The notes under the pieces: model-generated | The model's input: the letters and a program-made list of their open reading frames with translations, nothing else | The model's database searches: none | What the model was told of the DNA's origin: nothing | From: an uncultured Collinsella sp. | Lineage (GTDB): Bacteria; Actinomycetota; Coriobacteriia; Coriobacteriales; Coriobacteriaceae | DNA: 64,000 nucleotides | Reading direction: 5' to 3' | NCBI GenBank assembly: GCA_902496335.1 | Contig: CABVAO010000002.1 | Coordinates: forward strand, 1 to 64,000 | Translations under genes and position numbers: made by a program | Part shown: positions 33,952 through 43,206 of the stretch, piece after piece | Layout of the letters: every line of letters begins with the position of its first letter | How positions within the stretch are numbered: position 1 is the stretch's first letter

Positions 33952-36083
33952 TTGCGCCTGCCGCCTCCGTTGGCGCCCTGCCGTCCCTGGGCCGCGCGAT
34001 TGCGACCTGCGGTGTTTTGCGCACGCGACATGCCGCCGTGGCCCTTGCTGCCCTTGGGTCCCTTGCCGGCGGCGCCACCGTGGGCCTTGCCGCCCTTCTT
34101 GCCGGTGCCATGCCCGCCGCTGGCCGATGTCTCGCCCGGGCGCGGCGGCACGGGACGGATCAGGCAATGCTTGGTGTAGCCGATTAGATCTCGGCGGCCA
34201 GCTTTTTCCAGCGCCTCGCGCACAAGCTTGTAGTTCTCGGGCTTGCGGTATTGGATGAGCGCACGCTGCATGGCCTTTTCGTGTGGGTCGCGCGCCACGT
34301 AGATCGGCTGCATGGTGCGCGGGTCCACGCCGGTGTAGTACATGCATGTCGACATGGTGGACGGCGTGGGGTAGAAGTCCTGCACCTGCTCGGGCATGTA
34401 GCCCATGTCGCGCACGGCCTCGGCAAGGTCCACGGCTTCCTTCATCGTCGAGCCGGGGTGGCTCGAGATCAGATACGGCACCACATACTGCTTGAGTCCG
34501 TATTCGCGGTTCAGGCGTTCAAATTTACGGCAGAACGCGTTGTAGACGGCGCGGCTCGGCTTGCCCATCACGGACAACACCGCGTCGCTCACGTGCTCGG
34601 GCGCTACGCGCAGCTGGCCCGAGACATGGTGCTCCAGCAGCTCGCGCAAAAACTCGTCCGAGGCATCGGCCATGGTGTAGTCAAAGCGGATGCCGCTGCG
34701 CACGAAGACCTTTTTGACGCCCGGCAGCTGGCGCAGGTCGCGCAGCAGCTGTGTGTAGCCGCTCTCGTCGACCACCATGTTCTTGCACACGCTCGGCCAC
34801 AGGCAGCGCTTGTTCTTGCACACGCCGTGCTTGAGCTGTTTGTCGCAGGCAGGGCGGCTAAAGTTTGCCGTCGGTCCGCCCACGTCGTTGATGTAGCCCT
34901 TAAACTCGGGGTCGCGCGTGAGCAGCTCGGCCTCGCGCATAATCGAGTCGTGACTGCGCATCTGCAGCACGCGGCCCTGGTGGAAGGTGAGGGCGCAAAA
35001 CGAGCACTCGCCAAAACAGCCGCGGTTGGAGCTAATGGAAAACTTGATCTCGGCAAAGGCCGGCACGCCGCCCGCCGCGTCGTAGTCGGGATGCCAATCG
35101 CGTGCGTAGGGGAGCTCGGCCACCTCGTCCATCTCGTCGGTGGTGAGCGTCGCCGACGGCGGGTTCTGCACCACGAACACGCCGTTGGGGTAGGGCTCTA
35201 CCAGGCGGTGTCCGGTGATGGGGTCCATATTCTGCTGCTGCACATTGAAGCTGCGTGCGTAGTTGAGCTTGTCGGCGGCAAGGTCGTCCCAGCTGGGCAG
35301 CAGGTCGTAGTCGTAGACCTCGTCGAGCGAACCCGTGCGGTAGACGGTGCCGTTGATATAGGTGATCTGATCGACGGGCAGCCCCGCGTCGAGCGCGTCG
35401 GCAATCTCGACAATCGCGTGCTCGCCCATGCCGTAGATGAGGATGTCGGCGCCCGAGTCGAGCAGTACCGAACGCTTGAGCTTGTCCTGCCAGTAGTCGT
35501 AGTGGGCCAGACGGCGTAGGCTCGCCTCGATGCCGCCGATGATGATGGGAGCGTCCTTGAACGTCTGGCGGATGAGGTTGCCGTAGACCGTGACGGCACG
35601 ATTGGGACGGCGCCCCTCCTCGCCACCAGGGGTATAGGCGTCGGTGTGGCGGCGGTGCTTGGTCACCGAATAGTGGTTGACCATGGAGTCCATGTTGCCG
35701 GCACTGACCAAAAAGCCCAGGCGCGGCTCACCGAGTACGCTGATGCTGGCGGGATCGGTCCAGTCAGGCTGGCAGATGATGCCCACTTTGTAACCGTGTG
35801 CATCGAGTACGCGGCTGATGATGGCCATGCCAAAGCTGGGATGGTCCACGTAGGCGTCGCCGCAGATGTAGACAAAGTCGCACTGGTCCCAGCCGCGCGC
35901 ATCCATGTCGGCGCGGCTGACGGGGAGGAACTTGTCGCGGCCCGGGCGCCAGGGGCGGACAGGCGCTGCAGAGGCATGCGTGGGTCGCGAGTCCTGCGCC
36001 TTACCGCCGCGCTTTTGCTGCTGGCCCTGTTTGCCCTGCTGACTACGCTGGTTGTTCTGAGCGTGCTGAGGCTTTTTTGCCAC
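33948..36083 (-). CDS. YgiQ-family radical SAM protein
   Basis: A 711-residue enzyme of the YgiQ/UPF0313 group. The radical SAM cluster motif C-x3-C-x2-C is CFGECSFC (~335). The N-terminal B12-binding-like/UPF0313 domain includes FVYICGDAYVDHPSFGMAIISR and IIGGIEASLRRLAHYDYW, and the C-terminal DUF3362-like part has QDFYPTPSTMSTCMYYTG. The N-terminal ~40 residues are Gln-rich and the final ~60 are Gly/Lys/Arg-rich low complexity, possibly for RNA binding. Reaction is unknown in the family. GTG 36083 is chosen because GGGAGGG lies 4-5 nt upstream; the frame continues upstream without a site. It converges on the CPBP gene with a 3-4 nt stop overlap. Confidence 0.92.
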   Translation of the reverse strand: MAKKPQHAQNNQRSQQGKQGQQQKRGGKAQDSRPTHASAAPVRPWRPGRDKFLPVSRADMDARGWDQCDFVYICGDAYVDHPSFGMAIISRVLDAHGYKVGIICQPDWTDPASISVLGEPRLGFLVSAGNMDSMVNHYSVTKHRRHTDAYTPGGEEGRRPNRAVTVYGNLIRQTFKDAPIIIGGIEASLRRLAHYDYWQDKLKRSVLLDSGADILIYGMGEHAIVEIADALDAGLPVDQITYINGTVYRTGSLDEVYDYDLLPSWDDLAADKLNYARSFNVQQQNMDPITGHRLVEPYPNGVFVVQNPPSATLTTDEMDEVAELPYARDWHPDYDAAGGVPAFAEIKFSISSNRGCFGECSFCALTFHQGRVLQMRSHDSIMREAELLTRDPEFKGYINDVGGPTANFSRPACDKQLKHGVCKNKRCLWPSVCKNMVVDESGYTQLLRDLRQLPGVKKVFVRSGIRFDYTMADASDEFLRELLEHHVSGQLRVAPEHVSDAVLSVMGKPSRAVYNAFCRKFERLNREYGLKQYVVPYLISSHPGSTMKEAVDLAEAVRDMGYMPEQVQDFYPTPSTMSTCMYYTGVDPRTMQPIYVARDPHEKAMQRALIQYRKPENYKLVREALEKAGRRDLIGYTKHCLIRPVPPRPGETSASGGHGTGKKGGKAHGGAAGKGPKGSKGHGGMSRAQNTAGRNRAAQGRQGANGGGRRN

Positions 36084-36336
36084 GATCCCTCCCGGTGTTT
36101 GTATGCTGCACGTAATTGTAACCAGTCTTTTTGGGACGGGGCTAAAAAGACTGGTGGAGTACACGAGCTGGCGGATCGGCGTGTCGATGCGGGTGTCGTT
36201 TGTTTCCAGACTGTGTATCCCTGTGTCGAAGGGGTCGTCTCGCGCGCACGCCATGTTGTCAATGGGTTACAGTATGAACGGCGGCTATGTTTCCGCCAAC
36301 GCACGAGAGAGTCGTCAACAAGGAGGATGCACGACG

Positions 36337-37053
36337 ATGCAGCGTGCCAAACAGATATCGGAGTCTATTGAGCTGGGCATCATCTTGGCGCTCGCCGGTG
36401 GCTTTATGGACGTGTATTCGTACATTGGGCGCGACCATGTTTTCGCCAACGCGCAGACGGGCAACATCTTGCTCGTGGGCGTGAGCATCTCGGAGGGCAA
36501 CTGGGCACTTGCGGGGCGCTACTTCTTCCCTGTGGTGTCGTTTGCCGTGGGTATTATGCTTGCCGACCTGGTACACGAGCGGTTTGGCAGTGTGATCCAC
36601 TGGCGTCAGGTGACGGTGTTCTTTGAAGCCGTCATCTTGCTGGGCGTGAGCTTTATCCCCGGTGGCGGTTACAATCTGCTCGCTAACTGCCTCACCTCGT
36701 TTGCCTGCGGCATGCAGGTTGAGAGCTTCCGCAAGATACATGGTCACGGCATCGCCACGACCATGTGCATCGGCAACTTGCGCAACGCGCTGCAAAACGT
36801 GGACGATTACATCATCACCCACAGGCGCGGCTTTTTGGAAAACGGCCTGCTGTACTTTGGCGTGATCTTTACCTTTGTGTTTGGCGCCGTGTTGGGCAAC
36901 TGGTGTATTGAGCGCATGGGCCTGCACGCCATCGTCGTGGCGAGCTTGCTGCTGTTTGTCGCGTTTGCCATCATGTTCATCGACCGCGAGCGCGACTTGC
37001 GCTTACGCTGGAAGGTTGCGGCCGAGGCTTGGAAAGAGGGCTGCCGAAAGTAA
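36337..37053 (+). CDS. YoaK/DUF1275-family membrane protein
   Basis: A 238-residue integral membrane protein with about six helices. It shows the DUF1275 hallmarks GGFMDVYSYI at the start of TM1, then FANAQTGNILLVGV, and the later MCIGNLRNALQNV. Members are putative transporters of unknown substrate. The ATG at 36337 is preceded by AAGGAGG (11 nt away, somewhat long). The reading frame is open for 234 nt upstream but that part does not look like membrane protein. It is divergent from ygiQ and is closed by a strong terminator. Confidence 0.85.
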   Translation: MQRAKQISESIELGIILALAGGFMDVYSYIGRDHVFANAQTGNILLVGVSISEGNWALAGRYFFPVVSFAVGIMLADLVHERFGSVIHWRQVTVFFEAVILLGVSFIPGGGYNLLANCLTSFACGMQVESFRKIHGHGIATTMCIGNLRNALQNVDDYIITHRRGFLENGLLYFGVIFTFVFGAVLGNWCIERMGLHAIVVASLLLFVAFAIMFIDRERDLRLRWKVAAEAWKEGCRK

Positions 37054-37059
37054 CCGAAT

Positions 37060-37095
37060 GCGGCAAAGGGGCTGTCCCTTTGCCGCAATATTTTT
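37060..37095 (+). terminator. Intrinsic terminator after the YoaK-like gene
   Basis: GCGGCAAAGGG-GCTGT-CCCTTTGCCGC, perfect 11-bp stem, then AATATTTTT. Confidence 0.9.
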
Positions 37096-37218
37096 CATCG
37101 TCTGTTGAAACGCTTTAAATAGTTTGACGTTCTCACGCGTTTTTTGTTTCAAAAGCGTTAGGATGGGACTCATAGCGTGGGGCGTAATGGGTGCCTCGCA
37201 CACGATGGGAGGCTATCA

Positions 37219-38385
37219 ATGGCTAATCGTTTCGTTCTCAATACCATCTCTTATCATGGTTCCGGCGCCATCAAGGAGATCCCCGGCGAGCTCCAGCGTC
37301 GCGGCTACAAGAAGATCTTCGTCTGCTCCGATCCCGATCTGGTCAAGTTTGGCGTTACCGCCAAGGTGACCGACGAGCTCGACGCCGCTGGCATCGCCTG
37401 GAGCCTCTACTCCGAGATCAAGCCCAACCCCACGATTCAGAACGTCAAGGACGGCGTCGAGGCCTTCAAGGCCGCCGAGGCTGACGCTATCGTGACCATC
37501 GGTGGCGGCTCCTCCATGGACACCGCTAAGGCCATCGGCATCATCATCAACAACCCCGAGTTTGCCGATGTCCGCAGCCTCGAGGGCGTTGCTCCCACCA
37601 AGAACCATGCCGTGTTCACTATCGCTGTGCCGACGACCGCCGGTACCGCCGCTGAGGTGACCATCAACTACGTCATCACCGACCCCGAGAAGGTCCGCAA
37701 GTTCGTGTGCGTCGACACCAACGATGCCCCCGAGGTCGCTGTCGTCGATCCCGACATGATGGCTTCCATGCCCGCCGGCCTGACCGCTTCCACTGGCATG
37801 GACGCACTGACCCACGCCATCGAGGGCTACACCACCAAGGGCGCCTGGGAGCTTTCCGACATGTTCCACTTCGAGGCTATAAAGCTGATCAGCGAGAACC
37901 TGCGCGACTCTGTCGCCGAGGCCAAGTCCGGTCAGCCCGGTTCCGGCCGCGAGGGCATGGCCCTTGGCCAGTATGTCGCCGGCATGGGCTTCTCCAATGT
38001 CGGCCTGGGCATCGACCACGCCATGGCTCACACCCTGTCCGCTCACTACGACACCCCGCACGGCGTCGCTTGCGCCATGCTGCTGCCGATCGCCATGGAG
38101 TTCAACAAGCCGGTTTGCGCCGAGCGCCTGGCCAAGGTCGCCGTCGCCATGGGCGTTGACACCACGGGCATGAGCACTGACGAGGCCGCCGACGCCGCCA
38201 TCGCCGCCGTCAAGCAGCTTTCCGCCGACGTGAACATCCCGCACGTCTGCGAGGCCATGAAGGCTGACGAGATCGAGGTCCTGGCTAAGGACGCCATGGC
38301 CGACGCTTGCTTCCCGGGTAACCCGCGCGAGGCGACGCTCGACGACGTCATCGAGCTCTTCAAGAAGATCTGCCCGGCTGCCTAG
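37219..38385 (+). CDS. Iron-containing alcohol dehydrogenase (lactaldehyde reductase-like)
   Basis: A 388-residue type III Fe-dependent alcohol dehydrogenase, closest in feel to FucO-like lactaldehyde:propanediol oxidoreductases. NAD(P) site GGGSSMDTAKAIG (~98-110), then PTTAGTAAEVT, and the iron ligands in MDALTHAIEGY, GIDHAMAHTLSAHYDTPHG. It would reduce an aldehyde with NADH during fermentation. GGAGG precedes ATG 37219. Codons are strongly biased to C-ending synonyms, more than the neighbours, suggesting high expression. The upstream region holds AACGCTTT/AAAGCGTT (37109-37159), possibly a LacI/CcpA-type operator. Confidence 0.92.
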   Translation: MANRFVLNTISYHGSGAIKEIPGELQRRGYKKIFVCSDPDLVKFGVTAKVTDELDAAGIAWSLYSEIKPNPTIQNVKDGVEAFKAAEADAIVTIGGGSSMDTAKAIGIIINNPEFADVRSLEGVAPTKNHAVFTIAVPTTAGTAAEVTINYVITDPEKVRKFVCVDTNDAPEVAVVDPDMMASMPAGLTASTGMDALTHAIEGYTTKGAWELSDMFHFEAIKLISENLRDSVAEAKSGQPGSGREGMALGQYVAGMGFSNVGLGIDHAMAHTLSAHYDTPHGVACAMLLPIAMEFNKPVCAERLAKVAVAMGVDTTGMSTDEAADAAIAAVKQLSADVNIPHVCEAMKADEIEVLAKDAMADACFPGNPREATLDDVIELFKKICPAA

Positions 38386-38438
38386 CCTAGTTTGGTGTTC
38401 TTTCGCCTGTAGGCGTATGGTCTTTTGACTTGCCACTG

Positions 38439-38470
38439 GCCCCGCCGCGCTACGCGCGGCGGGGCTTTTT
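38439..38470 (+). terminator. Intrinsic terminator after the alcohol dehydrogenase
   Basis: GCCCCGCCGCGC-TAC-GCGCGGCGGGGC followed by T5: a 12-bp GC stem. Confidence 0.96.
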
Positions 38471-38989
38471 GTGCTGCGTCGATGTCCCGAAACGGGCAAA
38501 ACCAAGGCATACTGCCCGCTGCGGATAGGTGGTGCACTTCCCAGCGTGCATTTTTGGGAGTATTCAGCAGGCTCTGAAAAATGCATAACGTTTTGAATGG
38601 CCCGTAGTGGCCCGCAGGCGCCCATCGACAGCCATTGTGGGCGGGCTATCGATGAGTGGAGGGGGCTGTCGCCGCGTTTTTGGTTTGCGACGACCTGCAA
38701 CACTGCTGTAACCGCGTCGTTTTGTCGTTCGCGATGGGGTCGTTGGGGCCCACGGTGCTGAATACTCCGTTTTTTGCACGGCCCAAGGTGGGGTACCCTG
38801 AGACGAAGCAAAAAGATTCCTCATTTCTATGCAGATACCGATAGGATTTATGCAAGATTGGGATTGTAAGCCGTGCGCGTGCGTAAAATCGGCGGGAGGA
38901 CGTCTGGAGGTGGCTCGGCTCCCAGAGCCTTGCGCGTGTAGAACGGTTAAAATCGGGACTCGGTCTTAGTTTTGCTTGGAAGGATGCAC
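38471..38989. other. 519-bp intergenic region upstream of the M42 peptidase
   Basis: Mostly family-4 element B (38546-38853), then ~135 nt of leader with no further pattern seen. As at 24850-25401, a strong terminator precedes the element and a plus-strand gene follows ~135 nt after it. Confidence 0.6.
38546..38853. repeat. Family-4 structured element B
   Basis: Left end GTGCATTTTTGGGAGTATTC... (38546-38569) and right end TGCTGAATACTCCG + T6 (38756-38779) form the same closing stem as element A. One pair is changed on both sides (T-A to A-T), so pairing is kept. TGCATA follows at the same offset inside, a hairpin CATCGA-AGCC/GGCT-TCGATG lies at 38623-38654, and GGGGTACC and TATGCA...ATTTATGCAA recur with identical spacing to 38853. 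Confidence 0.65.
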
Positions 38990-40033
38990 ATGGCTTCTGT
39001 AATCGATGCTTCTCTAGAGGAGACGCTCTCCTATATCGCGGGACAGCTTAAGACGCTGACTTCTATCGCTTCGCCGACGGGCTATACCCGTGCGGCGACT
39101 GATTATCTGATGGAGACGTTGCGCGATATGGGCTTTGGGCCCGAGCGCTCCAATAAGGGCAATGTGCTCGTTGGGCTTGGTGGTGAGGGTGAGCCGCTCG
39201 TGTTGGCGAGCCATGTCGATACCCTGGGCGCCATGGTGCGTTCCATTAAGGACAATGGTCGCCTGCGCCCCACGACCCTCGGCGGGCATCAGTGGTCTAC
39301 GGCCGATGGCGAGAACTGCACCGTTTATACGCGCGACGGCAATGTCTACACGGGCGTGGTCCTCAATACCGAGCCTTCGGCGCATGTGGCCGATGAGCCG
39401 GTCAAGACCATCGAGAAGAACATGGAAATCCTGCTCGACGAGAACGTTGACAGCAAGGACGATGTGCTCGAGCTGGGTATTCAAACCGGCGACATCATCG
39501 CTATGGATCCGCGCACCACGGTGACGGAGAGCGGCTACATCAAGAGTCGCTTCCTTGACGACAAGCTGTCCGCGTCGATTCTGCTGGGTTTGGCCCGCGC
39601 CGTCGCCGAAGGCGAGGTGACGCTTTCGCGCAAGGTTTCGTTGCTCTTTACGGTGTACGAGGAGGTCGGCCACGGCGGTGCCTTTGTGCCGGCCGACACG
39701 CGCGAGATGATCAGCGTTGACATGGGCTGCGTGGGCGACGACCTGGGCTGCACCGAGCGCATGGTGTCGATTTGCGCCAAGGATTCGGGCGGTCCGTACA
39801 ACTACGACCTGGTAACCACGCTGTCCAACATCGCGCGCGAGCTGGAGCTCGATTACGCCATCGATGTGTATCCGCACTACGGCTCGGACGTTGAGGCCAC
39901 GCTCTCGGCCGGCTACGACATCCGTCACGGCCTGATCGGCCCCGGCGTGTACGCGAGCCACAACTACGAGCGCAGCCACATCGACGGCGTGCGCAATACC
40001 TACGAGCTGGTCCGCGCCTACGTACAACGCTAG
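38990..40033 (+). CDS. M42-family metallopeptidase
   Basis: A 347-residue zinc/cobalt aminopeptidase of the M42 (glutamyl aminopeptidase/cellulase-M/Frv) family. Visible are LASHVDTLGAMV (first metal ligand His-x-Asp), RFLDDKLSASILLGLA (bridging Asp), YEEVGHGGAF (catalytic Glu pair), SVDMGCVGDD and GVYASHNYERSHID (last His). It is cytosolic and probably trims peptides from protein turnover. The ATG at 38990 lies 6 nt after GGAAGG. Element B lies ~135 nt upstream. Confidence 0.93.
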   Translation: MASVIDASLEETLSYIAGQLKTLTSIASPTGYTRAATDYLMETLRDMGFGPERSNKGNVLVGLGGEGEPLVLASHVDTLGAMVRSIKDNGRLRPTTLGGHQWSTADGENCTVYTRDGNVYTGVVLNTEPSAHVADEPVKTIEKNMEILLDENVDSKDDVLELGIQTGDIIAMDPRTTVTESGYIKSRFLDDKLSASILLGLARAVAEGEVTLSRKVSLLFTVYEEVGHGGAFVPADTREMISVDMGCVGDDLGCTERMVSICAKDSGGPYNYDLVTTLSNIARELELDYAIDVYPHYGSDVEATLSAGYDIRHGLIGPGVYASHNYERSHIDGVRNTYELVRAYVQR

Positions 40034-40041
40034 CGATGCAG

Positions 40042-40077
40042 CGGCCTCGGCTGATACGGCAGTACCGACCGAGGCCG
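40042..40077 (+). terminator. GC hairpin after the M42 peptidase
   Basis: CGGCCTCGG/CCGAGGCCG stem, 9 bp, 18-nt loop, without a T-run; termination is uncertain. Confidence 0.45.
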
Positions 40078-40085
40078 TCCTCTCT

Positions 40086-40153
40086 AAGTTGCGGTGAAAT
40101 AGGGACTGTTTGGCGGTTTTAAACGCTTAAACAGTCCCTATTTCACCGCAATT
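40086..40153. repeat. Palindrome family 2, copy 3
   Basis: AAGTTGCGGTGAAATAGGGA ... TCCCTATTTCACCGCAATTT, 26-bp arms with a single G-T wobble, between convergent M42 and mnmA genes. Confidence 0.93.
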
Positions 40154-40169
40154 TATGAAGGGGATGGGG

Positions 40170-41270
40170 CTACTTAAGTGCGCCGGTCACCGTGCCGCCG
40201 CCGAGGACGATGTCGCCGCGGTAGACTACAACGGCTTGGCCGGGGGCGATGGCGCGCTGCGGGTCGTCAAAAGTTAGCAGCATTTGCCCGTCTTCGCCGC
40301 GCGCAAGGGTCGCTGCCTGGTCTTTCTGACGATAGCGGTACTTGGCACCTACGCGAATGCCACCGGACGTGAGCTCTGCCTTCATGCGGTCGGCAGGGGC
40401 ACTCCAGATCCAGTCGTTGGCCGTGAGCGCTGTGGCCGTTAGGTCCTCGGCCTCGCCCAGATGCACGGTGCTGCTGTCGGCGTCGACGCCCGTTACGTAC
40501 ACGGGATGCGCCATCGCGACGCCCAGGCCCTTGCGCTGGCCGATGGTGTAGCGCAGCGCGCCGTTGTGGCGCCCGACCACGCTGCCGTCGCGCCACACAA
40601 TGTCACCCGGCGCAGCGGGATGTCCGCAGCGGCGCTCGATATAGCCCGCGTAGTCACCGTCTGGAATAAAGCAGATATCCTCGCTTTCGGCCTTCTGGGC
40701 GTTGGTAAAGCCCTGCTCGGCGGCTATTCGGCGCACGTCGCGCTCTTTGTTTAGGCCTGCCAGCGGAAAGATCGTGTGCGCCAGGCGCTCCTGCGTAAGC
40801 GAATACAAAAAGTAGCTTTGGTCCTTTTTGGGGTCCTCGCCGCGATGGAGCTGCCAGGTGCCATCTGCCGCCTGGCTTGTTTTGGCGTAATGTCCCGTTG
40901 CGATGTAGTCGCAGCCCATGTCCAGCGCCGCATCGAGCAGCGCGCCAAACTTAATGTGGCGGTTGCAGATAATGCACGGGTTGGGCGTCAGCCCCTCCTG
41001 GTAGGCGTTCACAAAGCGCTCGATAACGCTGTGGTCGAACGTCTGCTGCAGGTCGAGCACATGATGGGGGATCCCCAGGCGCTCGGCGACCGCCTTCGCG
41101 TCGGCGATGTCGCGGTCGACCTTACTCATGCCCGTGGCGGGGTCGGGTGCGGGGCAGGTGAGGCGCATGGTGGCACCGACGCATTCGTAGCCCTGGCTTT
41201 TGAGCAGGTACGCGGTCACGCTGGAATCGACGCCGCCGCTCATGGCGACGAGCACGCGCTTGTTGTGCAT
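40170..41270 (-). CDS. mnmA: tRNA-specific 2-thiouridylase MnmA
   Basis: A 366-residue enzyme that puts sulfur on U34 of tRNA-Lys, -Glu and -Gln. PP-loop SGGVDSS at residues ~10-16; catalytic Cys pair in NPCIICN (~Cys99) and EDICFIPDG (~Cys200); central tRNA-binding GHYAKT and C-terminal beta-barrel (GIRVGAKYRYRQ). Full length. It lies downstream of cysK on the same strand, though a terminator separates them; sulfur supply is the shared theme. Confidence 0.96.
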   Translation of the reverse strand: MHNKRVLVAMSGGVDSSVTAYLLKSQGYECVGATMRLTCPAPDPATGMSKVDRDIADAKAVAERLGIPHHVLDLQQTFDHSVIERFVNAYQEGLTPNPCIICNRHIKFGALLDAALDMGCDYIATGHYAKTSQAADGTWQLHRGEDPKKDQSYFLYSLTQERLAHTIFPLAGLNKERDVRRIAAEQGFTNAQKAESEDICFIPDGDYAGYIERRCGHPAAPGDIVWRDGSVVGRHNGALRYTIGQRKGLGVAMAHPVYVTGVDADSSTVHLGEAEDLTATALTANDWIWSAPADRMKAELTSGGIRVGAKYRYRQKDQAATLARGEDGQMLLTFDDPQRAIAPGQAVVVYRGDIVLGGGTVTGALK

Positions 41271-41299
41271 GGGGAGGTTCTCCTTGGTGGCATGTGGCC

Positions 41300-41338
41300 A
41301 AAAAAGAAAAGCGGCGCGGGAGGCTGGTTCCGCGCCGC
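41300..41338 (-). terminator. Intrinsic terminator after cysK
   Basis: On the minus strand GCGGCGCGG-N11-CCGCGCCGC followed by TTTTCTTTTTT; it separates cysK from mnmA. Confidence 0.85.
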
Positions 41339-41451
41339 AGACATTGTAGCAAGTTCGGACGTCTCGTGGGACACCCTAACGAGATGGGCTCAGGCGGCCA
41401 GAAGAGAGGGTAGGCCGGCATGCCATGGGCCTATCGACAAGTGACGGGCCC

Positions 41452-42390
41452 TTAGTCCTGGAAGAGTGCCGTGGACAGGTAGCGCTCACCGGTATCGGCG
41501 AGCAGCGCCACGATGGTCTTACCCTCGTTCTCGGGACGCTTGGCCAGTTGCAGTGCGGCCCACACGGCGGCACCGGACGAAATGCCCACGAGCACGCCCT
41601 CCTTGTGGCCCACGGCGCGGCCGGTGGCAAAGGCGTCGTCGTTCTCGACGGGGATGATCTCGTCGTAGACCTGGGTGTCGAGGACGTCGGGCACAAAGCC
41701 GGCACCGATGCCCTGGATCTTGTGCGGGCCGGCCTGGCCCTTGGAGAGCACCGGGGAGGTGGCGGGCTCGACGGCGACGACCTTAATCTCGGGGTTCTGC
41801 TCCTTGAGGAACTCGCCCACGCCGGTCACGGTACCACCGGTGCCAACGCCGGCGACGAAGATGTCGACCTTGCCGTCGGTGTCGTCCCAGATCTCGGGGC
41901 CGGTCGTGGCCTTGTGGATGGCGGGGTTGGCGGGGTTCACAAACTGGCCGGCGATGATACTGTTGGGAGTCTCCTTCTGCAGCTCCTCGGCCTTGGCGAT
42001 AGCGCCCTTCATGCCCTTGGAACCGTCGGTGAGCACGAGCTGCGCACCGTATGCCTGCATCAGCTTGCGGCGCTCGACGGACATGGTCTCGGGCATGGTG
42101 ATGATCACCTTGTAGCCGCGGGCGGCCGCCACGGAGGCGATACCGACGCCGGTGTTGCCGCTCGTGGGCTCGATGATGGTGTAGTCGCCGCCGCGCACGA
42201 GCTTGCCTGCCTTCTCGGCCTCGTCAATCATGTTCTTGGCGACGCGGTCTTTAACGGAGCCGGCGGGGTTGAAGTATTCCAGTTTGACGAGCACGCGAGC
42301 CTTGAGGTCCTCGTCGGCCTCAAAGTGAGTGAGCTCCAGAAGCGGGGTGTGGCCGATAAGCTGATCGATGGACGTGTAAACCTTGCTCAT
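41452..42390 (-). CDS. cysK: Cysteine synthase A (O-acetylserine sulfhydrylase)
   Basis: A 312-residue PLP enzyme making cysteine from O-acetylserine and sulfide. The PLP Lys lies in NPAGSVKDR (~Lys46); the substrate loop TSGNTG (~74-79) and the phosphate-binding GTGGT (~183-187) are intact, as is GISSGAAV. It is transcribed divergently from an Rrf2-family regulator, 253 bp apart, the arrangement of cysteine-responsive control. Confidence 0.96.
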   Translation of the reverse strand: MSKVYTSIDQLIGHTPLLELTHFEADEDLKARVLVKLEYFNPAGSVKDRVAKNMIDEAEKAGKLVRGGDYTIIEPTSGNTGVGIASVAAARGYKVIITMPETMSVERRKLMQAYGAQLVLTDGSKGMKGAIAKAEELQKETPNSIIAGQFVNPANPAIHKATTGPEIWDDTDGKVDIFVAGVGTGGTVTGVGEFLKEQNPEIKVVAVEPATSPVLSKGQAGPHKIQGIGAGFVPDVLDTQVYDEIIPVENDDAFATGRAVGHKEGVLVGISSGAAVWAALQLAKRPENEGKTIVALLADTGERYLSTALFQD

Positions 42391-42465
42391 GGTGAACCTC
42401 CAAAGTGTTCAAGTTGCTGGTTGCCGTGTGGTTTTACGGCGTGTCTAGCAGATAAACCCATAAAC

Positions 42466-42495
42466 CTTATAGGTTGTTCGTTTAGCTGTTGGCAA
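42466..42495 (-). promoter_or_regulatory. cysK promoter with overlapping palindrome
   Basis: On the minus strand TTGCCA, 18-nt spacer, TATAAG. The palindrome AACCT-TAT-AGGTT overlaps the -10 and is a candidate Rrf2-type operator. Confidence 0.5.
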
Positions 42496-42643
42496 GCATA
42501 GTAGACACTAAAGCCTAGTAATGCAATAGGAAATAGAAGATTATTACGAGTCGATTAACCATCTTGACCGGAACGGGTATTTCCAAAGCTAATTTTTCGG
42601 CTAGAATTTCAACGGACTAAAAGACCGAAAGGCAGCACTATAT

Positions 42644-43072
42644 ATGTTGGTTTCTACTAAGGGCAGGTACGCCCTGCGCGTTATGGTTGACCTGGCCGAG
42701 CACCAGGCGGCCGGTCGCATCCCGCTCAAAGAGATTGCGGCGCGACAGGGGATTTCCGAGAAATATCTCGAGAACATCTTGGCTACGCTCGTGCGCGCCA
42801 ACATGCTCTCGGGCATGCGTGGCAAGGGCGGCGGCTACGTGCTCACGCGCCCGCCCGAGCAGTACACGGTGGGCGAGATCCTGCGCTTGACCGAGGGCAG
42901 CCTGGCGCCGGTCGCCTGCCTGGATGGCGACTGCAAGGGTTGCTCGCGATCTGATGAGTGTCCCACGCTCGACGTGTGGAAGAACCTGGACAAGCTCATC
43001 AACGATTACCTCGACGGCGTGACGCTCGATCAACTTGTCGCTCCCAACCATGGCTACGACTACGTCATCTAG
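42644..43072 (+). CDS. Rrf2-family transcriptional regulator (CymR/IscR type)
   Basis: A 142-residue winged-helix regulator. The N-terminus (STKGRYALRVMVDLAEHQ) and recognition helix region (ISEKYLENILATLVRANMLSGMRGKGGGYVL) are classical. Cys92, 97, 100 and 106 (ACLDGDCKGCSRSDEC) are arranged much like the IscR cluster site, so it may bind an Fe-S cluster. The divergent cysK gene suggests a role in cysteine/sulfur control like CymR. The upstream region has TTTCCA-N16-TAGAAT. Its terminator hairpin appears to have been split by the IS at 43160. Confidence 0.9.
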   Translation: MLVSTKGRYALRVMVDLAEHQAAGRIPLKEIAARQGISEKYLENILATLVRANMLSGMRGKGGGYVLTRPPEQYTVGEILRLTEGSLAPVACLDGDCKGCSRSDECPTLDVWKNLDKLINDYLDGVTLDQLVAPNHGYDYVI

Positions 43073-43140
43073 CCCACACCTGCATTTGGGGACGGGGTAG
43101 AAATGGTAGATTCTCTCGTCCTTTGAGACTTGACAAATAA

Positions 43141-43159
43141 GAAGGCCGCCCATTTTTTG
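43141..43159 (+). terminator. Left half of a hairpin interrupted by the IS
   Basis: GAAGGCCGCCCAT plus loop TTTTTG; the right half, ATGGGCGGCCTTC, follows the IS at 44615-44627. Joined, they form a perfect 13-bp stem just downstream of the Rrf2 gene, probably its terminator. Confidence 0.75.
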
Positions 43160-43206
43160 TGAACTGCCTCCCATTTCTTGGACATGAGAAATGGGAGGCT
43201 TTCTTT

